7,294 nt of DNA from Pseudomonadota bacterium (GCA_023386765.1 JAEWJD010000163.1:1-7294), one strand, 5' to 3'; positions 1 to 6,528 are shown, numbered from the stretch's first letter. Notes: generated from the sequence alone by a model not told the origin. Translations and numbers: made by a program.

Positions 1-266
1 TCATGGGCGAGATCTCGGCCGCGTCGCAGGAGCAATCCAGCGGTATCGAGCAGGTCAACCGGGCGGTGTCGCAGATGGACGAGGTGACGCAGCAGAACGC
101 GGCCCTGGTCGAGCAGGCGGCCGCGGCAGCCGCCGCGCTGCAGGAGCAGTCGCAGCAACTGGCCGAGGCCGTGGCGATCTTCAAGCTCAGCGGCGGCGAA
201 GTCATCGATGTGCCGACTGCGCAACTGGAGGGGGGTTACGGCCGCCCCTTGGTGGCGCAGGGTTGA
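1..266 (+). CDS. Methyl-accepting chemotaxis protein, C-terminal end (partial)
   Basis: This is the last part of a chemotaxis receptor whose 5' end lies outside the window; about 87 residues are visible before the TGA at 264-266. The visible part is the distal methylation helix of the MCP cytoplasmic coiled coil: GEISAASQEQSSGIEQVNRA, then QMDEVTQQNAALVEQ and a long alanine/glutamine helix ending in AEAVAIFKL. This pattern is typical of the C-terminal end of proteobacterial MCPs, which signal through CheW and CheA. The ATG at position 3 is an internal methionine, not the start. The tail after the helix (about 25 residues, ending LVAQG) carries no NWETF-like CheR-docking pentapeptide. The ligand-binding part is not visible, so neither the sensed signal nor a gene name can be given. 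It is paralogous to the end of the aer gene that follows on the same strand. Confidence 0.93.
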   Translation, partial: MGEISAASQEQSSGIEQVNRAVSQMDEVTQQNAALVEQAAAAAAALQEQSQQLAEAVAIFKLSGGEVIDVPTAQLEGGYGRPLVAQG

Positions 267-283
267 GTGACCCGGCGTGATGG

Positions 284-315
284 AAAGCGGCCGCCGCCCG
301 AGGGGGGCGGCCTTT
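284..315 (+). terminator. Hairpin after the partial MCP gene
   Basis: An inverted repeat pairs GGCCGCC (289-295) with GGCGGCC (306-312), and AAA at 284-286 can pair with TTT at 313-315 across a 2-nt bulge. It lies 17 nt after the MCP stop codon. The T tract is only three bases long, so on its own this is a weak intrinsic terminator; it may act together with the better hairpin just downstream. Confidence 0.45.
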
Positions 316-323
316 GGAATGAC

Positions 324-354
324 GGCGATCCGGGCAGGCCGGATCGTCCTTTTT
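324..354 (+). terminator. Rho-independent terminator between MCP gene and aer
   Basis: The arm at 324-333 (GGCGATCCGG) pairs with 339-348 (CCGGATCGTC), giving a 10-bp stem with one G-T pair and a 5-nt loop GCAGG. After one C, five T residues follow (350-354). The stem, loop and T run match a classical intrinsic terminator on the plus strand. It would separate the upstream MCP transcript from aer and implies that aer has its own promoter in the roughly 50 bp that follow, although I could not recognise a convincing -35/-10 or sigma-28 pair there. Confidence 0.7.
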
Positions 355-393
355 CAATGCAGGTGACGGGCCTAGGCGCTCAAGATTCATGAC

Positions 394-398
394 AGGAG
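394..398 (+). promoter_or_regulatory. Ribosome binding site of aer
   Basis: AGGAG lies 7 nt upstream of the GTG at 406. It supports that codon as the start over the second in-frame GTG at 412, which would be 13 nt away, and over the ATG at 389, which is out of frame. Confidence 0.75.
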
Positions 399-405
399 AC
401 AGCTC

Positions 406-2040
406 GTGCGTGTGAACCTCCCTATCTATGATGTCGAAACCCGGCTGCGCGATGATCAATACCTGATCTCGCGTACCGACACCAAGGGCCGCATCGTCTA
501 TGCCAACCCGGCATTTGTCGAAGTCAGCGGTTTTGAGCGCGATGAGTTGATGGGTAAGGCCCACAACATCGTGCGTCATCCTGATATGCCTTCTCAGGCC
601 TTCGAGGATTTCTGGAACACCTTGCAGGCCGGGCGCTCCTGGCTGGGCGTGGTGAAGAACCGCCGCAAGGACGGCGGTTATTACTGGGTACTGGCCAATG
701 CCACGCCGATCTTCGAGGATGGCGAAGTGGTGGCCTACTCGTCGGTGCGGGTACGCGCCAGTGATGAACAGATCGAGCAGGCCGAGGAACTGTACGCGCA
801 GTTGCGTGAGAACCGCGCCCGGGGCTGGCGTCTGAAGGGCGGGCAGCCGGTCTACACCGGCTGGCGGCGTTTGCTGCGCATGGCCGTCGCACCGCTGCGG
901 CGCGGCGTGCGGGGTCGCATGCTGCGCTCGGCGCTGATCTCGGGCGGCCTGTTCGGCGGGCTGGCCGGCTGGCTCCTGCATGAGAACTGGTCGGCGCTGA
1001 GCCCGCTCCATGCCAGCCTGGGAACCGGCGCTGCCGTGCTGGGGGTGCTGGCGATCCTGGTGGCGCAATGGCGCGCTGCGCGCGGCGTACTGGGCCCGAT
1101 GCATGAGGCCGCCGACATGGCGCGCCAGGTGGCCGCCGGCAACCTCACCACCCGCATGTTCTTCGATTCGCATGATGAAGTGGGCAGTCTGGCTTTCTCC
1201 CTGGATGTGATGCGCAAGAGCCTGATCGGCATTGCCAGCGATGTGCATGAAGGCATCGCGGGCACCGCGCGCGCGGCCATGGAGATCGAGCAGGGCAATG
1301 AGTCCCTGTCGCAGCGCACCGAAGACCAGATGGCTTCGCTGCAGAACACGGCGGCCAGCATGCAGGAGATGACTTCGACCGTACGCCAGAATGCCGACCA
1401 TGCCAGGCAGGCCAATTCCCTGGCGGCCACCAGCATGCAGGTGGCCCGCCGTGGTGGCGAGGTGGTCGACCAGGTAGTGCACACCATGCACGGCATTTCG
1501 GATAGCTCGCGCCGCATCGCCGATATCGTCACCATCATCGAGGGTATCGCCTTCCAGACCAACATCCTGGCGCTCAACGCCGCGGTCGAGGCCGCCCGTG
1601 CCGGGGAGTCCGGCAAGGGCTTTGCCGTGGAGGCCGGCGAGGTGCGCAGTCTGGCGCAGAAAAGCGCTCAGGCGGCCCGCGAGATCAAGGATCTGATCGA
1701 GGATTCGGTCCAGCGTGTCACCGAAGGATCCTCGCAGGCCGAGCGCGCCGGTGCCACCATGCAGGAAATCGTCGAGGCGGTGCAGCGCGTCACCGACATC
1801 ATCGGCGAGATCTCGGTGGCCTCCCAGCAACAGGCCAGCGGCATCGAGCAGATCGATCAGGCTGTCTCCGAAATGGATGGCATGACGGTGCAGAACATCA
1901 GCCTGGTGCAGGAGCTGGGTGCTGCCGTGGCGCAACTGGGCGGCCAATCGGCCACGCTGCATGAAACCATCCAGGTTTTCCGCCTGGAGCGCAGTGCCGC
2001 TGCCGCGGTTCCGGTGGCAAACGTGCGCCGCTTGTCCTGA
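406..2040 (+). CDS. aer: Aerotaxis receptor Aer (PAS-HAMP-MCP)
   Basis: A 544-residue energy/oxygen-taxis transducer with a GTG start and a TGA stop. Residues 1 to about 120 form a PAS domain very like E. coli Aer. The segment HNIVRHPDMP (53-62) places R57, H58 and D60, and W79 follows, at the same numbers as the Aer residues tied to FAD binding; NRRKDGGYYWV is also present. Two short hydrophobic segments (about 175-191 and 203-221) with a very short loop between them form the membrane anchor, so sensing is cytoplasmic rather than periplasmic. A HAMP domain follows (about 222-275, with the DEVG motif at 257-260), then the MCP signalling domain with the hairpin tip FQTNILALNAAVEAARAGE around E395. 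The expected FAVVAGEVR reads FAVEAGEVR (E409). No NWETF-like CheR-docking tail is present, as is also true of E. coli Aer. The protein should report redox state to CheA/CheW. It stands after a terminator and converges on the flagellar operon. Confidence 0.93.
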   Translation: MRVNLPIYDVETRLRDDQYLISRTDTKGRIVYANPAFVEVSGFERDELMGKAHNIVRHPDMPSQAFEDFWNTLQAGRSWLGVVKNRRKDGGYYWVLANATPIFEDGEVVAYSSVRVRASDEQIEQAEELYAQLRENRARGWRLKGGQPVYTGWRRLLRMAVAPLRRGVRGRMLRSALISGGLFGGLAGWLLHENWSALSPLHASLGTGAAVLGVLAILVAQWRAARGVLGPMHEAADMARQVAAGNLTTRMFFDSHDEVGSLAFSLDVMRKSLIGIASDVHEGIAGTARAAMEIEQGNESLSQRTEDQMASLQNTAASMQEMTSTVRQNADHARQANSLAATSMQVARRGGEVVDQVVHTMHGISDSSRRIADIVTIIEGIAFQTNILALNAAVEAARAGESGKGFAVEAGEVRSLAQKSAQAAREIKDLIEDSVQRVTEGSSQAERAGATMQEIVEAVQRVTDIIGEISVASQQQASGIEQIDQAVSEMDGMTVQNISLVQELGAAVAQLGGQSATLHETIQVFRLERSAAAAVPVANVRRLS

Positions 2041-2049
2041 AGGCCGTCC

Positions 2050-2083
2050 GCCCCGCTACGCCGGTCATCCGGCGTGGCGGGGC
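2050..2083. terminator. Hairpin between convergent aer and fliR
   Basis: A nearly perfect inverted repeat: 2050-2064 pairs with 2069-2083 (15 bp including one T-G pair) around the loop TCAT. It lies 9 nt after the aer stop and about 105 nt after the fliR stop, where both transcription units would end. There is no T run on either strand, so it is not a textbook intrinsic terminator. A bidirectional or Rho-assisted terminator, or a 3'-end stabilising hairpin, is the likely role by position. Confidence 0.55.
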
Positions 2084-2189
2084 AGGTGAACGGCAGGGTG
2101 GGTTGACGGGCGGAGCCGCGCCGCTTGATCGCGGGCCGGTATCTCCTGCCGGCTTCACCGGGGCCCGCTGGCCTCGCAACGTTCGCGCC

Positions 2190-2993
2190 TCAGCGTCCGG
2201 GCGAGGCCGGGCCGGAGAATCCGTTGGCGACTTCGCTCATGGCGTGCAGACCGCGTTGGAACAGATGCTCCAGAAAGGGCGCGGCATGCGGCAGTACGGC
2301 GGTCAGTACCAGCAGCCCGACGATCAGCATGATGGGAAAGCCCACGGCGAAGACGGTCAACTGGGGCGCGGCACGGTTGAGGATGCCCATGGCAAGGTTG
2401 ATCGTCAGCAGCGCGCAGACCAGGGGCAGGGCGAGCAACAGGCCGCTGGTGAAGACCACGCCGCCCCATTGCACCAGGACTCCCCAGCCTTCGCGATGCA
2501 TGACGCCGGGGCTGAGCGGCAGGACATCGAAGCTGCGCACCAGCGCCGCCAGCACCAGCAGATGGCCGTCCAGGGCCAGAAATACCAGCATGGCCAGGAT
2601 GTTCAGCAGCCGCGATAGCACGGCCGTGTTGGAGCCGGTGGCCGGATCGAAGAACGAGGCGAATGACAGGCCCATCTGCAGGCCGATGTATTCCCCGGCC
2701 GTCTGCACGGCGGCAAATACCAGCCGCATCGTGAAACCCATGGCCACGCCGATGAGCACCTGCTGGGTGAGCAGCAGCAGGCCTTCGTAGCTGCTGGGCG
2801 GCACCAATGGCAGTACGGGCAGGCCTGGCGCAATCGCGGCGGTCAGCACGAAGGCCAGGCCGATCTTCACCTTGATGGGGATGGCCGACTCGGAGAACAG
2901 GGGGGCGGTGCCCACCAGGGCGAGCAGGCGCACGAAAGGCCAGAGGAACTGCGCCATCCAGCCGTTGAGCTGCTCGATGGTGACGTGCAGCAC
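2190..2993 (-). CDS. fliR: Flagellar export gate protein FliR
   Basis: A 267-residue polytopic inner-membrane protein of the usual FliR length (about 260). It is the last subunit of the FliPQR export-gate complex, through which rod, hook and filament proteins leave the cell. The N-terminal helix (LNGWMAQFLWPFVRLLALVG), the motif PLFSESAIPIKVKIGLAFVL, the central QTAGEYIGLQMGLSFASFFDP and the hydrophobic segment VFAVGFPIMLIVGLLVLTAV all fit the family. The start is a GTG three bases after the fliQ stop, with no good Shine-Dalgarno, so translation is probably coupled to fliQ. No other start codon gives a plausible N-terminus. It is the last gene of the minus-strand operon; an imperfect set of GC-rich repeats surrounds its stop, including 8-bp arms at 2170-2177 and 2201-2208. 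Confidence 0.95.
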   Translation of the reverse strand: MLHVTIEQLNGWMAQFLWPFVRLLALVGTAPLFSESAIPIKVKIGLAFVLTAAIAPGLPVLPLVPPSSYEGLLLLTQQVLIGVAMGFTMRLVFAAVQTAGEYIGLQMGLSFASFFDPATGSNTAVLSRLLNILAMLVFLALDGHLLVLAALVRSFDVLPLSPGVMHREGWGVLVQWGGVVFTSGLLLALPLVCALLTINLAMGILNRAAPQLTVFAVGFPIMLIVGLLVLTAVLPHAAPFLEHLFQRGLHAMSEVANGFSGPASPGR

Positions 2994-2996
2994 GGC

Positions 2997-3266
2997 CTAG
3001 GAAACCAGCATCGGGATGCCGCCGATCAACTGGCGGATGTAGTCGACCAGCATGTCGATCAGCCAGGGACCCAACAACACCAGCACGCCGCACATGGCCA
3101 GCAGCTTCGGGATGAATGACAGCGTCATCTCGTTGATCTGCGTGGCGGCCTGGAAGATGGCGATGGCCAGGCCCACTACCAATGTCACCAGTAGCAGCGG
3201 CCCGGCCAGCGCCAGGGCGACTTTCATGGCCTGGTAGGCCATGGTCATGACGGTTTCGGCAGTCAT
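2997..3266 (-). CDS. fliQ: Flagellar export gate protein FliQ
   Basis: An 89-residue protein, the standard FliQ length, with two transmembrane helices (about residues 16-38 and 52-75) joined by the conserved segment FQAATQINEMTLSFIPK. FliQ packs around FliP in the helical core of the flagellar type III export gate. The start ATG has a clear Shine-Dalgarno, GGAGG on the minus strand (complement at 3274-3278), with 7-nt spacing. This is the best ribosome site of the fliL-fliR block. It begins 15 nt after the fliP stop and ends 3 nt before fliR. Confidence 0.96.
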   Translation of the reverse strand: MTAETVMTMAYQAMKVALALAGPLLLVTLVVGLAIAIFQAATQINEMTLSFIPKLLAMCGVLVLLGPWLIDMLVDYIRQLIGGIPMLVS

Positions 3267-3281
3267 TGCGCGGCCTCCGGA

Positions 3282-4049
3282 TCAGAGATAGAAGCTTTTG
3301 GCCAAGGAACCCAGCAGCAGGTTCCAGCCGTCGGCCAGCACGAACAGCATCAGCTTGAACGGCAGCGACACCGTGACCGGCGGCACCATCATCATCCCCA
3401 GCGCCATCAGGACGCTAGCCACCACCAGGTCGATGATCAGGAAAGGAATAAAGATGGTGAAACCGATCTGGAAGGCGGTTTTCAGTTCGCTGGTGATGAA
3501 GGCCGGAACGAGGATGCGCATGGGCACCGCCTGGGGGTCCTCGATCTTGCCCTGGTTGGACAGGTCGGCAAACAGCGCCAGGTCGGTCTCACGGGTCTGG
3601 TGCAGCATGAAGCTGTGCAGCGGCTTGGCGGCCCGTTCGACCGCGCTCTCGAAGCTGATGCTGCCCTGGCTGAGGGGCTGGTAGGCCTCGGTATAGATAC
3701 TGTCGAATACCGGTGACATGGTGTAGAACGTCAGGAACAGCGCCAGTCCCACCAGCACATGGTTGGGGGGCGACATCGCCGTCCCCATGGCGCTGCGCAG
3801 CAGGCCCAGCACGATGATGATGCGGGTGAAGCCCGTCATCATCAACAGCGCGGCCGGCAGGAAGGACAGCGAAGTCATCAGCAGCAGGGTCTGCATGCTG
3901 AGTGAGTAGGTCTGCGAGCCGCCGGGCCCCGGGGTGGCGGTCAGCGCGGGTAGCGTGGCCTGGGCCAGCGCGGCGTCGGGCACCAGCAGCAGGGCGGCCA
4001 GGGCTGCAAGCCCGAGACGGGACAAATGCGAAGGAAAAGCAGCGGTCAT
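3282..4049 (-). CDS. fliP: Flagellar export gate protein FliP
   Basis: A 255-residue core subunit of the export gate, whose pentamer forms the pore ring with FliR. It begins with a cleavable signal peptide, as known for FliP: a positive n-region ending at R11, a hydrophobic core LGLAALAALLLV and a likely cut after the ALA at about residues 27-29. The mature part has family signatures: SLSFLPAALLMMTGFTRII, LRSAMGTAMSPPNHVLVGLA (usually PPNQ), FLTFYTMSPVFD, then the periplasmic region and the C-terminal helices (MRILVPAFITSELKTAFQIG, FLIIDLVVASVLMALGMMM). The ATG at 4049 is the only possible start: the fliO stop is in the same frame seven codons upstream, with no start codon between. No strong Shine-Dalgarno is seen, so coupling to fliO is likely. 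Confidence 0.96.
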   Translation of the reverse strand: MTAAFPSHLSRLGLAALAALLLVPDAALAQATLPALTATPGPGGSQTYSLSMQTLLLMTSLSFLPAALLMMTGFTRIIIVLGLLRSAMGTAMSPPNHVLVGLALFLTFYTMSPVFDSIYTEAYQPLSQGSISFESAVERAAKPLHSFMLHQTRETDLALFADLSNQGKIEDPQAVPMRILVPAFITSELKTAFQIGFTIFIPFLIIDLVVASVLMALGMMMVPPVTVSLPFKLMLFVLADGWNLLLGSLAKSFYL

Positions 4050-4067
4050 GACGGGAAAGACAGCGGA

Positions 4068-4376
4068 TCAGGGGCGTTTGAGCGCCTGGCCCAGCACCTG
4101 CGCGAACGCGGCAGGTTCGGGAGCCTGGCCGGCGGGCAGGGTGTGCAGCGTGGTGATCTGGCCGGGCGTCACGCCCAGCACCAGCCAGGTCTGTTCCACT
4201 TCGATGATCACCACGCGCTGGCGCGGTCCCAGGCTCTGGGAGGCAACCTGACGCAACAGCGGACCGACGGCGCGCCGGCCCAGGCCCGCGCGGCGCGCCA
4301 GCCAACCGGCCGCCAGGATGGCGGCCAGCACCAGCAACAGGCCGATGATCATGCGCGTCAGGCTGGCGTCCGGCAT
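4068..4376 (-). CDS. fliO: Flagellar biosynthesis protein FliO
   Basis: A 102-residue single-pass membrane protein. FliO family members are short and weakly conserved; they help FliP oligomerise during gate assembly. One transmembrane helix lies at about residues 8-26 (MIIGLLLVLAAILAAGWLA), followed by a basic stretch and a small cytoplasmic domain with the family-like pattern LGPRQRVVIIEVEQTWLVLG and VTPGQITTLHTLP. The start ATG comes 4 nt after the fliN stop; the stop is 18 nt before fliP. The position between fliN and fliP is the classic one and carries much of the identification. The C-terminal tail (APEPAAFAQVLGQALKRP) is short compared with enteric FliO. Confidence 0.9.
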   Translation of the reverse strand: MPDASLTRMIIGLLLVLAAILAAGWLARRAGLGRRAVGPLLRQVASQSLGPRQRVVIIEVEQTWLVLGVTPGQITTLHTLPAGQAPEPAAFAQVLGQALKRP

Positions 4377-4380
4377 GGCT

Positions 4381-4932
4381 TTAACGGCGGCTGTTCAGGC
4401 GGTTGATGCGTTCGGACGGGGTGATGATGTCGGTCAGGCGGATGCCGTACTTTTCTTCGACCACGACCACTTCGCCCTGGGCGATCAGGTAGCCGTTGAC
4501 GAAGATGTCCATCGGTTCGCCGGCCAGGCCATCCAGCTCGACCACGGAGCCCTGGCCCAATTGCAGCAGGTTCTTGATGGTCAGGCGGGTGCGGCCAAGT
4601 TCCACCGTCAGTTGCACCGGCACGTCCATGATCATGTCGATATCGTTGACGCTGACGCCGCCTTTCTGGTCCAGCGGCTTGAAGACAGCCTGGCCGGCAG
4701 GCTGCGCAGCGGGCTGCGCGGAGGGTGCCGGCTTCGGCGGCGCGGCTGCCGGCGGGGGCTCGGTGGCCGGCGTGCCCGCCTGCTGCTCGGCCATGGCGCT
4801 GGCCCAGTCATCTTCGGCCCGCAGGCCGTCGGCCTGGGTGGCAGGCGCGGCGCTGCGTGCCTGTTCGGCCAGCGCGTCGGCCCAGTCGTCAACGGCGCTG
4901 CCGGCGTCCGGCCGCTGGGTGTTGTCATTCAT
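4381..4932 (-). CDS. fliN: Flagellar motor switch protein FliN
   Basis: A C-ring protein of 183 residues counted from the ATG at 4932. An upstream in-frame ATG at 5016 exists, but it would overlap fliM by about 90 nt and encode a non-family leader, so 4932 is preferred; it gives an 8-nt overlap with the fliM end (ATGAATGA). The C-terminal SpoA domain (about residues 100-180) is highly conserved: NDIDMIMDVPVQLTVELGRT, NLLQLGQGSVVELDGLAGEP, NGYLIAQGEVVVVEEKYGIR and TDIITPSERINRL. The N-terminal half is an Ala/Pro-rich linker and is longer than in enteric FliN (137 residues). It carries two copies of an acidic, tryptophan-containing motif, DDWADALAEQ (15-24) and DDWASAMAEQ (41-50). FliN forms the base of the C-ring with FliM, helps set rotation direction and docks FliH. 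Confidence 0.95.
   Translation of the reverse strand: MNDNTQRPDAGSAVDDWADALAEQARSAAPATQADGLRAEDDWASAMAEQQAGTPATEPPPAAAPPKPAPSAQPAAQPAGQAVFKPLDQKGGVSVNDIDMIMDVPVQLTVELGRTRLTIKNLLQLGQGSVVELDGLAGEPMDIFVNGYLIAQGEVVVVEEKYGIRLTDIITPSERINRLNSRR
4783..4890 (-). repeat. Internal duplication in the fliN N-terminus
   Basis: Two 30-bp units, 4861-4890 and 4783-4812, encode DDWADALAEQ and DDWASAMAEQ. They match at 24 of 30 bases by direct comparison and are offset by 78 bp (26 codons). The frame is preserved. The spacer between them is Ala/Thr-rich. Confidence 0.75.
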
Positions 4933-5929
4933 GGTCGGAGGCCTCGTGGATATCGTCTTGATTGAGCATGTTCTGCACGCGCAGCGCGTAGCGTCCGTTG
5001 AAGACGCCGTAGCCACACTCCATCAACGGCACGCCGTCGACATGGGCAGTCAGGGTTTGGGGGATGTCCAGCGGCAGCACATCACCGGGCTGGAGGTTCA
5101 TGAGCATGCCGATGGTGGCCGGAATGCGGCCGAACTCGGCCACCAGATCGATGTCGGCGCTGCGCACCTGGCGCGAGAGCTGTTGCGCCCAGCGCTGGTC
5201 CACCGCTTCGAGCGCGGTGTCCTGCAGCGGCCGGGTGAGCAGGTCGCGCACCGGCTCGATCATGGAGTAGGGCAGGCAAATATTCAGGTCGCCGCCGGTC
5301 GCGCCGAATTCGATATGGAACGATGACACCACCACCACCTCGTTGTTGCCGGTGATGCTGGCAAACTTGGTGTGCATCTCCGAGCGGACATACTCGAATT
5401 CGATCGGGTAGACGGGTTCCCAGGATTTGCCGTAGCTCTCCAGGGTCAGGTTGAGCAGGCGGCGGATGATGCGCTGCTCGGTGGTGGTGAAGTCGCGGCC
5501 CTCGACGCGCGTGTGATAGCGGCCATCCCCGCCGAACAGGCTGTCGATCACCAGGAACACGAGACTGGGGTCGTAGGTGAACAGCGCCGTGCCGCGCAGC
5601 GGTTTCATCTGAATCATGTTCAGATTGCTGGGCACCGGCAGGTTGCGTTCGAAATCGGCGTACTTGAGGATCTTAATCGACCCGACCGTGATGTCGGCGC
5701 TGCGCCGCATGAAGTTCAACAGCACGTGGCGCATGGTGCGCGCAAAGCGCTCGTTGATCAGCTCCAGCGTCTGCATCCGGCGGCGCACGACGCGGTCGGG
5801 CGAACTCAGGTCATAGGCGCGCGGGCCTTCCTGTTCGTTCGGCTGGCGTTGCTTGTCGTCGCTTTCGCCGGTGACGCCTGCCAACAGGGCGTCGACCTCG
5901 TCCTGGGAAAGAAATGACTCGTAGGCCAT
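4925..5929 (-). CDS. fliM: Flagellar motor switch protein FliM
   Basis: A 334-residue C-ring protein of normal length. The N-terminal CheY-P docking peptide LSQDEVDALL is at residues 7-16, followed by a charged flexible linker to about residue 35. The middle domain (about 45-225) has the family motifs LELINERFARTMRHVL, RNLPVPSNLNMIQMKPLRG and the FGGDG loop at 132-136 (the GGxG motif that contacts FliG), and continues through FTTTEQRIIRRLLN. The SpoA domain (about 250-325) contains GRIPATIGMLMNLQPGDVLP and pairs with FliN. The protein receives the chemotaxis signal and passes it to FliG. The start ATG is 2 nt after the fliL stop, and the end overlaps fliN by 8 nt, so tight translational coupling is expected. 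All expected motifs are present. Confidence 0.97.
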   Translation of the reverse strand: MAYESFLSQDEVDALLAGVTGESDDKQRQPNEQEGPRAYDLSSPDRVVRRRMQTLELINERFARTMRHVLLNFMRRSADITVGSIKILKYADFERNLPVPSNLNMIQMKPLRGTALFTYDPSLVFLVIDSLFGGDGRYHTRVEGRDFTTTEQRIIRRLLNLTLESYGKSWEPVYPIEFEYVRSEMHTKFASITGNNEVVVVSSFHIEFGATGGDLNICLPYSMIEPVRDLLTRPLQDTALEAVDQRWAQQLSRQVRSADIDLVAEFGRIPATIGMLMNLQPGDVLPLDIPQTLTAHVDGVPLMECGYGVFNGRYALRVQNMLNQDDIHEASDHE

Positions 5930-5931
5930 GC

Positions 5932-6528
5932 TTATTGCACCACGAAGGCCGTGAACAGGACGTCGGTGACGTACTGGCCGTCAGGCAGGGGCGCGAACGG
6001 GCGGTTGATGCTCGCCTGCAAGGCCTTGGCCATGGCCAGCTTGCCATCCAGCGATTGCACCACCTGCGGCTTCTGTGAAGACAGCACCATCAGCACGCGG
6101 TTACGCACCTCGGGCATGTAGCGCTCGATACGTTGGCGGCTCTGGTCATCGCTGACGCGCAGCGTCAGGCCGAGGTGCAGGATGCGTTCGTTGTCGCCGT
6201 CGCTGAGCGTCACCGTGAAGGCTTCCAGCGGGATGAAGATGGGGGCCGGCACGACCGCCGGCTGGGCGGGGGGGGCCACGAAAGTGGTCGGCATCGCGCC
6301 CGGCATTTGCCCCGGGCCCTGTCCGGGAGCCTGGCCCGGCCCCTGGTTCTGGCCAACGCCCAGTTGCACCGCATATTGCTGCTGCTGTTGCTGGTAGCGC
6401 GACAGGAAGTACCAGGTGCCCGCCACGCTGGCCACGACCACGATCAACAGGAGCAGGAGCGCGAGCACGATGCGCAGCAGCTTGCCGGAGCCGCCGGCGG
6501 GTGCGGTGGAGGATTTGTTAGTGGCCAT
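5932..6528 (-). CDS. fliL: Flagellar basal body-associated protein FliL
   Basis: A 198-residue single-pass inner-membrane protein. FliL forms a ring around the stator (MotAB) and supports torque or swarming in several species. A short Ala/Ser/Gly-rich cytoplasmic N-terminus is followed by one strong transmembrane helix (about residues 20-42). Six glutamines follow at 46-51, then a Gly/Pro/Gln linker with x-P-G-Q units (63-78) and a Pro/Ala stretch. The periplasmic FliL domain runs from about residue 97 to the end (PLEAFTVTLSDGDNERILHL, then RYMPEVRNRVLMVLSSQKPQ, ending YVTDVLFTAFVVQ). The linker is longer and more repetitive than I expect for enteric FliL. The ATG at 6528 has no clear Shine-Dalgarno, and no in-frame alternative start lies just upstream. 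The gene follows a 138-bp gap after fliK, so it may be the first gene of its own transcript. Confidence 0.95.
   Translation of the reverse strand: MATNKSSTAPAGGSGKLLRIVLALLLLLIVVVASVAGTWYFLSRYQQQQQQYAVQLGVGQNQGPGQAPGQGPGQMPGAMPTTFVAPPAQPAVVPAPIFIPLEAFTVTLSDGDNERILHLGLTLRVSDDQSRQRIERYMPEVRNRVLMVLSSQKPQVVQSLDGKLAMAKALQASINRPFAPLPDGQYVTDVLFTAFVVQ
6295..6342 (-). repeat. x-Pro-Gly-Gln tandem repeat in fliL
   Basis: Four 12-bp units encode G-P-G-Q, A-P-G-Q, G-P-G-Q and M-P-G-A (FliL residues 63-78). The synonymous codons differ between units (for example CAG/CAA, CCG/CCC), so the repeat is diverged rather than freshly slipped. It lies in the linker between the membrane helix and the periplasmic domain. 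Confidence 0.7.

Noticed and set aside
355..405. Possible sigma-28 promoter before aer (TCAAGATT-like box)
   Set aside because: No GCCGATAA-like -10 element at the right distance; a -10 would fall on the ribosome site.
202..1962. A 586-codon open frame on the minus strand across aer
   Set aside because: It is antisense to a confident receptor gene, is His/Arg/Ala/Gly-rich without domain features, and is what a high-GC gene yields in its mirrored frame.
2994..3001. CCTAGG palindromes here and at 371-376
   Set aside because: Two short 6-bp matches in unrelated contexts; most likely chance.
2155..3093. A 312-codon minus-strand frame overlapping fliR and fliQ
   Set aside because: It is the out-of-frame shadow of fliR; the fliR frame has the transmembrane pattern and family motifs.
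4933..5016. Upstream ATG for fliN giving 28 more residues
   Set aside because: The extra segment is the shifted frame of the fliM 3' end and does not resemble any FliN N-terminus; the ATG overlapping the fliM stop is the natural start.
4496..5326. A 276-codon plus-strand frame across fliN and fliM
   Set aside because: It is antisense to two strongly conserved genes and low in recognisable sequence; a composition shadow.
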